From contig CM061231.1 of assembly GCA_030844895.1 (NCBI GenBank), positions 149,272,165 through 149,336,164 of the forward strand: a stretch of DNA of 64,000 nucleotides. Direction: 5' to 3'. The position numbers were made by a program, and so were the translations under genes. Position 1 is the first letter of the stretch; each line of letters starts with the position of its first letter. Under the pieces are notes generated by a model. It was not told the DNA's origin. It did not search any database and worked only from the letters and a program-made list of their open reading frames with translations. Positions 11,752 through 24,700 of this stretch are shown here, in pieces. Origin of the DNA: Ambrosia x helenae (Eukaryota > Streptophyta > Magnoliopsida > Asterales > Asteraceae).

Positions 11752-12701
11752 CTCTGATGCACGGAAACGGCAAGGAGGTGCCGTACCACGTCCCCGAAAC
11801 TCGCAGGGGACGGAAACGTGTACGGGGACGGAGGGAAACGTTTCTAGGCCGATTCTTGACCGCTTCGAGAAGTCAAACGACGTTTTTGCTGTCGTTTCTT
11901 TATTTGGGGACCGTTTCTTTAAAGTTTCCAGAAGTCCAAGGGTAGTTCTTGTAAGTTTCCAAGGTTCATCATGCAAGTTTTGACCCTCTAGATTGTCTCT
12001 CCAGAGTCCTTAAAGATTAAAAATTAAAAGAGAAAAGTGAGGTGGTGGTTTCTAAGTTTTCCGGCATGCGACGGAGATCTCCGATGTGTCTGAAACATAG
12101 AGAGAAGATAAGGGGAAGATGATGATGGGTGAATGAAAATATTTAAATATTTAATCTAAATAGCTCTTCTAAATATTTTACTATTTATTTACTTTTTACC
12201 TGACAGTACATTGCTCTGTTGTAGTGCTATACTGTTGTATGTCTTTTCACCACCAGCCTCGATATTTTAAAATGATCAAATATCTTTGATTTTAGTTGGA
12301 CTATGTATCAAAACATCATTTTACATTTCTTTGATTTATTATTGTGTTAATGCATAATATTTTGTCCAAGAATCATATAAGAATTTGACCTTGATTATAT
12401 TTTATATTACTAATAATTTTAATTACATAAGTAACCTTTAAAATTTTATTTAAAATTTTACTAATCTATATAATCGTTTATCACATAAATTTCTATCTAT
12501 CGTTTATCACATAAATTTACAACAACGTATGAATATATTTTTGGGGTTTGTGGTACATTATCTATAATATATATTTATTTTTTTATGTATTTATTTCCGT
12601 ACCCGTGCCGTACCCGTTTCTTGATTTTTTGAGTTTTGCCGTTTCCCGTTCCCGTACCCGTACCCGTTTCTCGTTCCCGTACCAGTTCCCGTGCAACATA
12701 G
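11752..12701. mobile_element. Non-autonomous hAT element with 8-bp TSD
   Basis: A perfect 8-bp target duplication TCCATAAC lies at 11744-11751 and 12702-12709. The left end reads CTCTGATGCACGG and the right end, reversed, CTATGTTGCACGG (10 of 13 identical). Subterminal GTACGGG/CCCGTAC words are clustered at both ends, as is usual for hAT elements. The 950-bp interior has no transposase frame, so the element depends on an autonomous partner. Confidence 0.85.
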
Positions 12702-14622
12702 TCCATAACAAGAATAATCATCATGAGAATTTAGAAGTCATGGTGCGACTTACTACATAAGCTTGGGAGTCATTGTATGACTTACCTAACCTCTAATGAC
12801 CCGTATGGCTATGATGGTGTTATTCCTACCTTGCAACTAAGGATATGCAAGGGATATTGCATCGTTTGGTTCGGATTATCAACATAAGTTACTAAGCAAT
12901 AAAATCTAACACATGCTTATAAATGGATATAACAAGATTAAGTCATCGGGTGACTTACCTTACCCACGGCCTTTCCAACTTCAAATCTTTTACCTCCCTT
13001 GCTTCCCGAGCTTTACAACTTCACACCTATTTCATGCTACACATGCATAGGTGTTTAGTTATACATTCATTGTGCGTCCATTTCATGGTTCCACGTAAGC
13101 CGAATTTAACACACATGTCAATTATATCATTATCATATGTTTTCATGAAATTTCATTCATTTAATCATTTTATCGAACACTTGGTGTGCATTCACCAATT
13201 TAAGTAGTTTCTTATGTTCATGATTATACAAAACATAGCCATTTGTCTAGTTTGACATCTCATCTTAGTATTTAGATGTGTTGCCTAATTTTTTTTACAC
13301 ATAATCGCTTCTAAGGGTTGACGTGTGCGTAACTATACATATTTTACAATGGATTTTAACACACGTTTTTGCTTTAATATTTATAAAAATGGTTTCGACC
13401 TTCATATTAAAACACACACACTAGGGCAAGCATACCCTGTCATATATGTAGTAAGTACAGATAAGAACCAAGTATCGATCCATGGACGCGCGCGGAGCAA
13501 TGGTACTAAAACTCTATCCCCGATTCACCAGTAAGTAAAAGATAAGTTTGAGTTTTGTTTAAGACTAAATTTATTCTAAAACACGTAAATAACTTAACTA
13601 CGACTCCAAATAGAAAATATAACTATATAAGCTATAATACGCCAATCCTAGCATGTCATCTATATAAGAAATAAAGGCGTGATCAACATTCCCATTTTCC
13701 GACAGTTAGTGTCCCTTTCGGGCATCCTAACATGACAACTATATGGAAAGCTAACACGAATACACACGTTAACCACCTCAAGTCGTTTATTAGCGCGCAG
13801 CTGATATGATCTCATGTGAATCTTTAAAGATAGGTTAGTATCACCTTTCGGGAGTCCTCAACCGCACTAGTTAAGGAAAGCAATATCGAATACACAATAC
13901 GACCACCGAAACTAGCATAAAGTAGAGCATTTCACAACCTATTCCATTTTACTAACTTTGAACACAAATCTACTAAGATCGCCATTTTCACTAAAATAAC
14001 TAACAAAGATCATTAACCGTGTCAAAGATTAGTAACAACACCATTAAGCTTTTTAAACTCTTTTACGTGCCGGTAAACATCTATAATCATTATCCGAGTG
14101 ACTTTAACCAAACCAATACCCGGTTACAGTTTCATGGTGTAAACTTTATTAACAAGTTAACTAGTTTACTACCGGACGATTAAACGGACGGTTTCCTCAA
14201 CAAGTAATCCGCCTAACACATTCGATAATCATCAAAGTCATCCGAACACAACTACAAATCTATCAACAATGAAACAAGGTTGCATTATGATCATCAAGAT
14301 TCAAACATGAAAAACGCCAAATTTATACAAAACTTGATTTCACGCAAACGATTGTTTTAACTACTAACTAATACTAATGTTCTTGCCCGTAGGCGTACGA
14401 TTAACTAAAATAACATCAATGTAGCAAACAAAATCAGATTTGGATCTAAGAAAGCTCAAAGGATCAAACCATAAGATTGCTAAAGAGATGGATTGGATGA
14501 TGAAGGATGGATCGGATGGATTCCCGAGCTTGTTAAACGGCCTTCCAGCAGCTCCTTTGGTCCAGAAATCGCCTAAAATCGCCTCCCCAAAACCCAATGC
14601 ACGATCAGTGGGCTGAATGGTA

Positions 14623-14790
14623 CATTTATAGAAGAACAGAGCCTGTGAGCGGCCGCTCGGAGCCTGTGAGCGGCCGCTCACTTTTCAGACAAGTGGCCCA
14701 GTTGTTCGTTTGCTGACGTAGGCCTTCTAGAACGTTTCTGGAAATATCTGGGGGAGCGAGCGGCCGCTCGGAGCCTCCGAGCGGCCGCTC
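14623..14790 (-). promoter_or_regulatory. U3 promoter region with paired GC palindromes
   Basis: On the minus strand TCTATAAATG (14623-14632) is a TATA-like box of the LTR. Upstream in U3 are four perfect 12-bp palindromes GAGCGGCCGCTC at 14647-14658, 14668-14679, 14758-14769 and 14779-14790. They form two pairs. Within each pair the starts are exactly 21 bp apart, and the pairs are 111 bp apart. In AT-rich DNA this spacing looks like a designed set of protein-binding sites rather than chance. Confidence 0.5.
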
Positions 14791-15589
14791 ACAGGACCTG
14801 GGGTCCTGTTTGCGCGCCGAAAACTGCGTTTTTCCTTCAGTTCTGCTTCCGGGACATCGTTTAAGACCTGAAACTGCAAAGATACCAAAATAAGCACCAA
14901 TTCCTGTGTATAAGGTCAAAAACGTCTGAAAATGGGAGTTAAACGGGGACTTTTATATGTGTAAATTAACGTATATCAAACCTCCCCACACTTGAACTTT
15001 GCTTGTCCTCAAGCAAACACTTAAACAGAAAATAACCAAAATACTCGCCAAGTGGCACAAAGGCAAAATATAGCCTGTACAGATGATAATAGACAAGCCG
15101 ACAAAGATATATAAACAGGTGATAAGACAACTAAAAGGCAACGACTCACTTCCGATCTACAAGCATGCAAACCCGTACACGACTCACAATGTTCACACAC
15201 ACTCGGTTTTATTTATGATACATACGTGTAATGTGTATGTGTAAATCGCTCCATTGCCAAGACAATGAATCGTGCAATATCATAAGCTTGTCAAAAGATC
15301 TAGTCTTCACCAACTAACGTGTGAAAAAAGCACAAATCAAGAGGTCTTTTACGGGTTGTAATGTTAGGCAAAGGTAATGGTGCGGAATGGATATTTAAAG
15401 TGACAAATCGGCTAAAACCCGGCGGTTATGTCTAAATAATATCAACCAATACAACTGTACAAAACAAACGCGAATATAGGCGATTTTTATTTTAAATCGA
15501 GCTAACTTATAATTCTTAACTTTAAAGCTCTAAAAACTACTCGAATACTACTAATTCACCCTATTTTAGGGTGTTTTATTTTTCTGGAT

Positions 15590-16230
15590 TTTTTTTTTCA
15601 ATATATATCTATGATATATATATATATACTAAACTGAAACTGAAATATAATCAACAAACGGGTTCTAAATATATAAACCCGAAACGAACTATTTACAACG
15701 TAAAAAGTAGTCAAACAATAACCTAAACCGAGCTTTAACACAAAAAGGTTTAAAAGAAAAAGGCTATTTGGTTTAGTGGTGAAATGGTGTGGTAAATAAG
15801 AAAAAACACGGGATTAGGTTCAACATGGTTAACTAGTGGATAATTTTTGGGTAAGGGGAAACAGATAGAACGAAAAGAAAAGGCTAAATCAAAAGGGTAA
15901 CCTAAATGCCTCAATCATTTTCGTACAATCTCACACGTATCTGATCTAAATAAGTATGCTAATGACAAGTTCTAAATGGCACAAAACATCCGGCTCACTC
16001 GATAAGCATGTCAAAGAAATGAAATCTATACTATTAGGCTCAAATGCTCACGTAACCGGACGGAAATGGGTGTAAGTGTACGAATCTAACACGCTCGCAT
16101 TTCATCTGTTTGTCGCGCCTCGAGTTATCTTTGTCAAAATTTAGTTAGGCTTGATGTTTATATGAGAATATATACATATATGTACTTTTAAAGGTTTTTT
16201 TTAACATATATATATATATATATATATACA
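15590..16230. repeat. AT microsatellites in the Gypsy internal region
   Basis: Short (TA)n tracts occur at about 15600-15635 and 16205-16228. The sequence between is non-coding 3' internal DNA of the deleted Gypsy element. No gene is seen. Confidence 0.6.
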
Positions 16231-17580
16231 AGAGGACAAACAAGATATAATCCCTCCCCACACTTGAAATTCACATTGTCCCCAATGTGACGATAGAAAG
16301 CGTTTATGAATTAGCTATCTATAGTGGGAAAAAGGAGAATAATACTCCCCTGGTGTCGAAGAAACGCCCGGGTAAATGGACGGCATGAGCCCCGATAACG
16401 GTGCTCGCCAGTTCCCTGCAACATCAACATTCTTGACAAAAAACAAACTCATCAAATACACTCATTCATCGTCACACTTATTCAAACAAAGCAAACATTA
16501 CCGAAAATTAAAATGCGGAAAAGTAAATAGTTCAAGTACAAAAAATAAAACAAATCCATGGGTGCTCGCACCCGAATACAGTACCAACAGGAATAAGACA
16601 AACAAAATAGTACCAACTTACCAGCATCTCCTCAATCCTCATCATCATGGTGAGTCCCTGCTTCCGGGACATCGTTTAAGACCTGAAACTGCAAAGATAC
16701 CAAAATAAGCACCAATTCATGTGTATAAGGTCAAAAACGTCTGAAAATGGGAGTTAAACAGGGACTTTTATATGTGTAAATTAACGTATATCAAGGGTCA
16801 TCAAGAATGATAGTTACATATGTTTTCCATCTAAGGTGAAAACCCACTTAACACATACTCATGACATCAATCAAAATTATATAATTCCATTATACCCAAA
16901 CATGTTATGATGTATTTAGGTTCAGTTCGGGTCCCTAATCATAAGGGAACCCTTTAACATTACAGATTTTCGTTTTTACATAACACCCAAAAATCATCAA
17001 CATCCCAAATCAAGAGTTCTACATGAAATTAAAGGGAATAATTGATACCTTAGGATGTATTAGACCATGGATAACTAGATTTTAGCACATGCATTCGAAG
17101 AGGACTTGATTTAGGGTCTGGATTGCACTTGAACAAGGATTGTAGGTGAAGTTGTGTGTGTGTTTGGCGTGTGATTGTCAAGAGCAAGGAGTGATCCTTG
17201 CCTTGATTTTGTTTGTTTTAATACACAACTTTCAAATGTGACAGCTTCAGCCCCTCTAGTTGCATACTAGCATCTCAAGCATGTATATCTTATATAATTC
17301 ACCTTTGCTTGTTTATAATTTAAACCCCATAATGTACATTATTTTGATTAATCGTGTTTATAGAATTTGGGGTGTTACATTATGCACATATGTTGCAGCT
17401 GTTTAGGCCCTAAGTTTGAATTTAAAAGGGGAAATTTTAAATCAACGTAGGGAAACATGCCTCATTAGCTTCTTATATATAAGCACATAACGAATCCAGC
17501 CATTTCTAATATCAGCTTTGAATTTTCTAAACAAAGATTTTCAAATTTCCCTCTTAAAACTTCAAATAGTGTCGACTTCA

Positions 17581-18924
17581 ATGGACAATGAAGAAAACCA
17601 TGTCACTTTTATTCATGATCTAAATCCAGCCAAAGACATGTGGCACATGAAGGCTCGAGTCATAAGAAAGTGGAAGATAGCTTATAAGTTGGAGGTGATA
17701 TTCATTGATGAGCAGGTAAACTTTATAACTTGGTTTTCTTTCTTATTCTTGAAGACGTGTTCTTTTGTGCGTACTTTTTACCTTATGTTATAAGGAGCTG
17801 CAAGGCGATAAGATTCAACGTTCTGCCAAGGCACCTTTTATGCAACCTTTTGACAGTCAACTTGAAGAAGATGGTGTGGTTGTCTTATCTAAGTTCGGTG
17901 TAGGTGAAAACAAGGACATCTACGTAGTTGTAGGACATCAATTCAAAATCATTTTTTATCGTTGTACAACTGTGAAACATGTTAAGGGTTGGGAAGGTGT
18001 TGAGTATGGTTTCAACTTCTTACCTTTTAAAGAAATTCTTAGCGGAGAAGCCAAGAATCTATTCAGCGTTGGTTTGTACTTTATTTTTTACTTTAGAACA
18101 AGCTTTAACATTCAGTTTGGTTGAACATTGTTCCTTTAAAGTTAACAGATGTTTGGCAAAATTGTGTGTTTTGTTTTTATAGATGTTGCTGGTAGCATCA
18201 TTTGGTGTGGGGACTTGGATGTGTTTGGACGAGCTTCTAATGAAACCAAACGGATGAATCTTGATCTTCAGGACTTAGAGTAAGGATTCCTTAAAATTGT
18301 TATACAGTTTTTTTGAAAAGTATTGTATCTCCTATTCACATACCTGACAGTTAACAAAAATATTCTATTTTTAAGGTGAGTCTTATGCTTCAATAGTTGA
18401 AAACAATCATTGTTATAATTGCAAATTTAATTTCTGTAATAAATGTTATGAAGAAGTTAATCTATGATTGACTGTTTTGAATCTTATATGGAACACATTT
18501 ATTGATGTAATAAATTATCTCTAATTAATGTTTGTACAGTACCAGGTTTTTGCATTTGTTTTACATCTATGGTTCTGTTGTTTTGTTGTAGAGGTATGAC
18601 GTTAAGATGTACATTGTGGAACTCTTATGCAATACAGTTTAAGGAATTCATTTCCAACATCACTGAGGAGCATCTACTGGCTGTTATCCAACATGGAAGG
18701 GTTAGAGACTGGAACGGTAACTTGTGTTTCAATGTTGTTATTCTAAAAAAATATTAATATAAATGAAGTCAGTAAAGATATGTGTTGTGAAATTTTTAGA
18801 ACGAATTACAGTTCAAACCGATAAGTATGAATCTCGTCTCTTTCTCAATCAAGGAATAAATGAGGTTTCTGACATAAGGAAGAGGTGCTATTTATTTATA
18901 TTATATAGCCAAATTTACATTTAA
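17581..18924 (+). CDS. RPA1-like OB-fold protein, short or truncated
   Basis: Five exons with GT-AG borders keep one frame: 17581-17715, about 17795-18071, 18183-18279, 18592-18716 and from 18800. The protein reads VTFIHDLNPAKDMWHMKARV near the start, then IDEQ, GDKIQ, and later GMTLRCTLWNSYAIQF. These match plant replication protein A 70-kDa-like / DUF223 OB-fold proteins, which bind single-stranded DNA. After exon 5 the frame either stops at TAA 18922-18924 or should splice at 18885, but no further exon or the C-terminal zinc-binding domain of RPA1 was found before the SINE at 19356. Length about 250 residues against 500-600 usual for full RPA1-like proteins. It may be a short paralogue or a truncated copy. 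The exon 2 acceptor could also be 3 bases downstream. Confidence 0.55.
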
Positions 18925-19355
18925 TTTGCTTTAGCTTTTAAATCTGGTTTATGTTATGGGTCAAGGTTAAAATTGGTTTAGCATCTTGCTGTGATTTTCA
19001 ATAAACAATTTAACAATTCTTTAATCCACTCAGCCTTATACTTTCAAACATTAGTACAAGTTTTTTTATTTTTACAATACTTTTATTTTTTTATCACGCA
19101 AAAAAAAAAAACCCACTTATGTCATTATGACATTAAAATACCTGGCCTCCGACGAATATAAGCTTATTCTCAAGATCATTCTTTTATGTTCAACACTTGG
19201 ACCTTTGGGCATGTTTAAAATTCCGGAATCAAATTATAAAATTTGTCTTTTACGTTGATACAAAAATTCAAAGGCAATCCTTTGGCTTTAAATTGACGGC
19301 TTTTGTAGTCAATGTTTCAAAACCTTACACATCACGTCATTTGGCTATAACCCAT
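18925..19355. other. Intergenic interval before SINE
   Basis: AT-rich DNA without a gene. Poly-T and poly-A runs near 19060-19105 suggest old retroposon tails, but no paired duplication was identified. Confidence 0.35.
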
Positions 19356-19485
19356 GACCCCTTGGTCTAGTGGTATGGTGTTCCCCCTTATAAATGTGAG
19401 GTTGTAGGTTCATATCCTTGCAAATGCAAGGTTAGGTGGAAATAAGGTGGTATAAAATTTGTCGTAAAAAAAAATAAAAAAAAAT
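19356..19485 (+). mobile_element. tRNA-derived SINE (probable)
   Basis: TGGTCTAGTGG at 19363-19373 fits the pol III A box. GGTTCATATCC at 19407-19417 fits the B box with one mismatch. The A-to-B spacing of 44 bp is tRNA-like. The body ends in an A-rich tail near 19466-19485. It is not a tRNA gene because the acceptor stem and full cloverleaf are missing. No clear target duplication was found. It lies just upstream of the TAF6 TATA-like box. Confidence 0.55.
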
Positions 19486-19527
19486 CAGGTAACACAAGGG
19501 GTGAACTGTAATTTACCAATACTTGAG

Positions 19528-19538
19528 CTATATATATT
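19528..19538 (+). promoter_or_regulatory. Probable TAF6 TATA box
   Basis: CTATATATATT is followed about 30 bp later by non-coding, C-rich leader-like DNA (about 19560-19673) that ends in a good donor, GAG|GTAAAC at 19674. This is the layout of a plant promoter plus 5'UTR first exon. The next plausible acceptor before the TAF6 ATG is TGCAG at 21701-21705. Assignment to TAF6 is an inference that a cDNA would settle. Confidence 0.4.
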
Positions 19539-19673
19539 CAACTACCCTCACATTTCTACATCTTTTTTCTGGTGAACCCAAAACAAGCCTCTTCGAACGG
19601 TCTGAAACACCCATCAGAACCACAATAATCCTTCGACAGCCGTCAATAATAAGTCCCCGACACCAGTTACGAG

Positions 19674-20060
19674 GTAAACAATCGACTATGTTTCTGTTTC
19701 AGTTCGACTGTTGCTTAATAATGTTGGTTTACGGTTTTGTAACCATTGAAACCCTAGTTATTTGTTACTTGCTTCTTCAATTGGTCTAGGTTTAATGATA
19801 CACAAATCTTATATGTATAAAATAGACTTTATAGTTCATGGAAAGTGATTATTATTTGATGTGATGAATCTGTCATTTTAGTGAAGAATTAAAGATAATT
19901 TATCCTATTAGGCTGGGGCTTGGGAAGATTTGGGGTGTGCGGCTCCATTTGCGAACACCGCCCCCTCTTGTCCACCCTGTGGTTTTGGTGAAAATAATTT
20001 GGTGGCCTCCCCGGTTGAACTTACTCCCGCGGCGTTGGAACCGGCTTGTTGAACCCTAAT

Positions 20061-20098
<38 letters not shown>

Positions 20099-21705
20099 GG
20101 GTTTAGAGTTTAATTTTTAGGGTTTAGTTTTTAGGTTTAGGGTTAAGGGTTAAGGGGTTAGGGTTCCATAAGCCAGTTCCAACGCCACTGGAATGAGTTA
20201 AATCGGAGTTCGTTTGACCTGGTTTCCTACGTTTCTTAGGTTAAGGACATTGTGTACTAGAATCAACCCCTGTATATGTATATATATGTATATTTGGTGA
20301 CATCCTCTAATATTTGGAGTTTGGGGGGAGTTGGAGTAAAAGATGATGTGGTGCTAAGGTGGCGTTTGGGGTGAACCACCAATTTTAGTTGCATACGGTG
20401 TGCCCTTACAAGTCGAAAGGAAGTTGTTTGTCTATTCGATTTCCCTATGTTCAAAAAAGCCACCAGTGGATCTGAAACACTCTGGGATTCATACGTTAAA
20501 GCACGAGAAGGTCCTCTAAATATATAGATTTATGACACTGTTTAGATCACGTATGGAATGTAGAGTTATGACACTATGGTAGTATGGTATATCAATATAA
20601 TCCCCTTTTGAATTAGTTGTTTTCATAAAGAATTGCAACATTTCCTCTACACTGAAAGAAGATTCATGAACACAAGTTGGGAAAATTTTGTTAACTTATT
20701 CAACTTTTCAGAAGTATTATGCAACAATTTGTTACTAAAATAGCAAAACAGAAAACTCTTATAGGTAACTGATTAAGCACCCCTAAGTAGCCAATATGGT
20801 GGTGCATAGCTTAATCCCTAGGCAGCTGCTTAACCACCCTACATGGGATTTATTGAAATTTATAACGAGGTTGTTGATAAAGAAAGTCAAAATGATTTTG
20901 TATAATTTTTTATAATTCTAATGCTTTAGGAGAGCAGTATGGACTAACAAGAAGATATAAAGAACTGTGGTGTCACTAGCATATACATAGCTACACATGA
21001 TTATATCTTTCTTGGATCAAGATCAACAGAGTTTCCTAGTGTAACTATAATGAACAAATTTAGCTTTCAAGAACTTATAAAATAGGATGTTGCACTAGTA
21101 TATTTCCAAATGCAATGCTTCTCTTAATAAAGATAAGGAGCCATATTCGTGTGGCTAATTATAACTCTAAATTTTCAGGCTATTGCTGTTGAAGCGGTAT
21201 GTTACATTCTATATTCTTGTTTTTTGAGTCTCTTTCAATTGCTTCTGATGTTTTTTTTTTCCACATTAAACATATTGTTAATATTCAATCTTGGTGTTCT
21301 ACCTTTCATGTAAGCTTTTGTGGGTTTTTTACTTAACATGTTCTGTAACATGTTCGCTAAATTTGAAACGGATGGAAATCTAGAAACTATATGTTCTGTT
21401 TGTTGGAAAGTCCCCTTTTCCAAGACAGTACTATTCTGGGAATGATATGTTATGCATTATGATCAGATTGGCATCAAACTATAATTGGAAACCAGTCTCA
21501 GATATTTGTTTTTTGTTTTTAAATTTTTATTTAAGGTGTACACCTTTCTTTGTGCACATGCTAATTCTTTAATGTATTAAATGACAAACATGTAAATGAA
21601 TGCTTTATGCTTCTTTGCCTAGTAAATATTAACATTGGATATCATTATTTCTGCACATTCAAAAAATCAAACCCGTCACAGAAAATGTTTTATCTAATGG
21701 TGCAG
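19674..21705 (+). other. Probable 5'UTR intron of TAF6 with old repeats
   Basis: This 2-kb interval has no gene. At about 19978-20060 and 20150-20240 are inverted copies sharing GGCGTTGGAAC, giving a MITE-like unit whose centre holds a (TA)n tract (20066-20095) and degenerate TTTAGGG-like words (20097-20165). A small candidate exon flanked by TTTTCAG and GTATGT lies at 21179-21196. The rest is AT-rich intron-like sequence. Confidence 0.35.
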
Positions 21706-21752
21706 AATCCTAGAGTCTTACCCTGTGATGTCACCATATTAAAAAGAGAAAA

Positions 21753-24700
21753 ATGAGCATTGTTCCAAAAGAGACAGTTGAGGTCATAGCACAGAGCATT
21801 GGCATAAATAATTTGTCTCCAGATGCTGCATTGGCTCTTGCTCCCGATGTAGAATATCGTATGCGTGAAATAATACAAGTGAGTGGCCATCACGCTTTTT
21901 TAAACTAGTATAGTAATAATATTTAATATTTGAAAATAATACATGCCATTTATGGCCATCAAATTCATGCAGGAGGGGATAAAATGCATGCATCATTCAA
22001 AAAGGACTACATTGACTACAGATGACGTTGATAGTGCACTTGGCATGAGAAACGTTGAGGTAAACTGCCAGTTTTTACCTGCGTGTGTTATATAATATTT
22101 GTAATTTTTTAAGGTTAATCATAAGTTTTCATTTTAACTTTGAAAGATATTGTAAGAATAATGCCGAAATTACAAGAAATCTGGTTGTGGCAATATGTTC
22201 GGTTCCTAATCTGACCAATTATTATTGTCAGTTCAGCCAATCTATGGATTTGCATCTGGAGATCCTTTGAAGTTCAAGAGAGCCCTTGGACATAATGATT
22301 TGTTTTACACGGATGACAAGGATGTGGATTTTAAAGATGTAAGAAATAAGAAAAATAAACCATGTGATTTTTTTTACTATAACTTGGAAAATTCTCCTGT
22401 TTGCCTAAAGTTATGTTTATGTTTTTAATGTAAGATTATTGAAGCTCCATTGCCAAAGGCACCACTAGATACTTCATTTTTCTGTCACTGGCTTGCCATT
22501 GAAGGTGTACAACCTGCTATTCCTGAAAATGCCCCTGTTGAAGGTTTGATTTTACAAAATCTTTATTCAATGGAGTTAAGGACGGTTTATGTCGAACTTC
22601 TATACAAAAATAAAAATCAAAGTTTATGTTCTATATATGGGTTCACTGTGGCAGAGCTGACATTTGGAGATTATATGGATCATCTGCAGTTATTGCTGCT
22701 TTACCAGAGACGAAAAAATCTGAGCAAAAGAGTGAGGAGCTGCCTGTTGATATTAGATTGCCTGTAAAACATGTCTTATCCAGAGAGCTTCAGGTATATA
22801 TAATGCCATTTTTTTTTCTTTTTCTTATATATATGTGTATATGTTTTATATATTCGTCACCATTTTGAAAATTTATTTTTTTACTGCAGTTATACTTCAA
22901 TAAAGTTACTGAGCTGGCAGTAAGTATGCCTGATTCTGTTCTGTTCAAGGAAGCACTAGTGAGTTTGGCTACAGATTCTGGACTGCATCCTTTAGTTCCT
23001 TATTTCACATGCTTCATTGAAGATGAGGTACTTGGAGACCTAAATTTCCATGAAACAAAATAAAAGGCTACTCTAGATTATTATTTACATATTAAATACT
23101 AATTATGTTTTCAGTACTCGGGAAAGCAACCTCTCTATCCTCTTGGATAGATGTGTGGTTTGCTATGGATGGGATTTTAATGGGTATGGTGGTTGTTTAT
23201 GAAATAGTGATTTCACTCCTAATGATGTTTTCAGGTTTCTCGTGGTCTAAACGATTTCCAACTGCTTTTTGCATTAATGCGCCTTGTTTGTAGCCTTCTC
23301 CAGAACCCACACATACATGTCGAACCTTACGTAAGCCTATAATTGACCTGTTAGTTTCCAGCATTACAAAACATGATTATGCTGTTGACTTTAGCTAACA
23401 TGTTGCATGACCATGCAGTTACACCAATTGATGCCACCTGTTGTAACATGCATTGTTACAAAAAGGTTAGGAAATCGAATTGCTGACAATCACTGGGAGC
23501 TTAGAGACTTCACTGCCAAGCTTGCCGCCACTATATGTAAAAGGTCAAACTTTTTAGAATTATTTTGTTATCTGATATGTTAATCAAATAGCCGCCACTA
23601 TATGTTAATAAGCTGATAAAGATGTTGATGACATGCTTTAAATAGCCAATTGCAATATATTTTTCAGGTTTGGGCATAATTATAGTAGTCTTCAGACACG
23701 TTTGACTAAAACGTTGCTTAAGTCGTTTTTGGATCGAAAACGGACATTGACTCAACATTATGGTGCTGTTCAAGGACTAGCAGCTCTTGGACCTCATGTG
23801 GTAAAATAACAAAAGTTGAAGTATTTGCTAAGCATAAAACACTTTGCTGTTAGTAGTTTGTTCTCCAATTTTGATATATTTTCAACTCTTTTTATGCAGG
23901 TTCGTCTTCTTCTTTTGCCAAATGTCGAGAGTTATTTAGGATTTCTTGAAGAAGTATTTCAGAATCAAAAAAAGGAAATCACAAGATATGAAGCTTGGCG
24001 TGTATATGGTGCATTGCTGGTCAGTTTTTTTTTTTTCCAAACAGTCTTATTTCTCTGGTCCATGTAGTCTGTATGGCAATCTTGATCCATATACTTAGAA
24101 TCATTTATTAAAAATGTATATTATTACTGAAACTAATTATTCATATATGGTGTAAGCTGTACTGGACAAAATAAAGTGACTCGGGTTGATACGTGAAATA
24201 AATAAATAAATAAAATAAAAGAAAAAAAAATACTTTCCCATATATGACCTGAACCCTTTATGACCATATTCTTTTTATTTCTGTTTGCAGCGTGCTGCAG
24301 GTAGATCTGTGTATGATCTGCTGAAGCTTTTCCCAGTATTCCCGTCACCACATCCAAGTTCTTTTTGGAGGACCAATACGAAGGTCATTGGTACGAGTGA
24401 AACCCGTAAGTTTCCAACAAGTTTTCATGGACATGGATTAACAAAAGTCATTAATTTTAACAAACATTCATGTTCCTTTTTTTTAATGAAGATAAACGCA
24501 AGGCAGATAGAGAAGAGTTGGAACAACAGCCTTCCCCAAAGAAAGCAGTTACTGAAGGACCCGCGGTTTCACCATCTAACAATGCCAGCATAACATCAGG
24601 TGAAACTGGTGCTAATGTTGGTGACCCTGAGCCTGAAACTTTATCGGCTGAAATGCAAACGGGTGATGATGACGTTAAAGATGACAATAAAACTTTTTCG

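Larger units (their letters stand above)
13319..16793 (-). mobile_element. Deleted Gypsy (Tat/Athila-like) element, minus strand
   Basis: AGGGT duplications lie at 13314-13318 and 16794-16798. The 3' LTR is 13319-14978. Its first 136 bp (minus strand TGATATACG...) recur at 16658-16793 as the only remnant of the 5' LTR. Next to the 3' LTR the minus strand reads AAGTGTGGGGAGGTT, a good polypurine tract, preceded by GAGGACAAGCAAAG, wording common in Tat/Athila-type elements. The internal 1.7 kb has no gag or pol. A deletion from within the 5' LTR through pol would give this structure. A second polypurine-like GTGTGGGGAGGG occurs at about 16250. Confidence 0.65.
10590..17379. mobile_element. Large solo-LTR-like unit with nested insertions
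   Basis: The unit starts TGTAAGACCCCG and ends GGGGTGTTACA, LTR-like inverted ends, and is flanked on both sides by TTATG (10585-10589 and 17380-17384). Removing the hAT insertion at 11752-12709 and the Gypsy insertion at 13319-16798 leaves about 2.35 kb, a plausible LTR length. No second LTR or gag/pol was seen, so a solo LTR left after recombination is the simplest reading. TGTAA...TTACA ends are also seen on the element at 44008-51373. Strand cannot be fixed. Confidence 0.5.

Noticed and set aside
20097..20165. Interstitial telomere-like TTTAGGG words
   Set aside because: Short, degenerate and placed at the centre of an inverted-repeat MITE-like unit; not evidence of a telomere or chromosome fusion.
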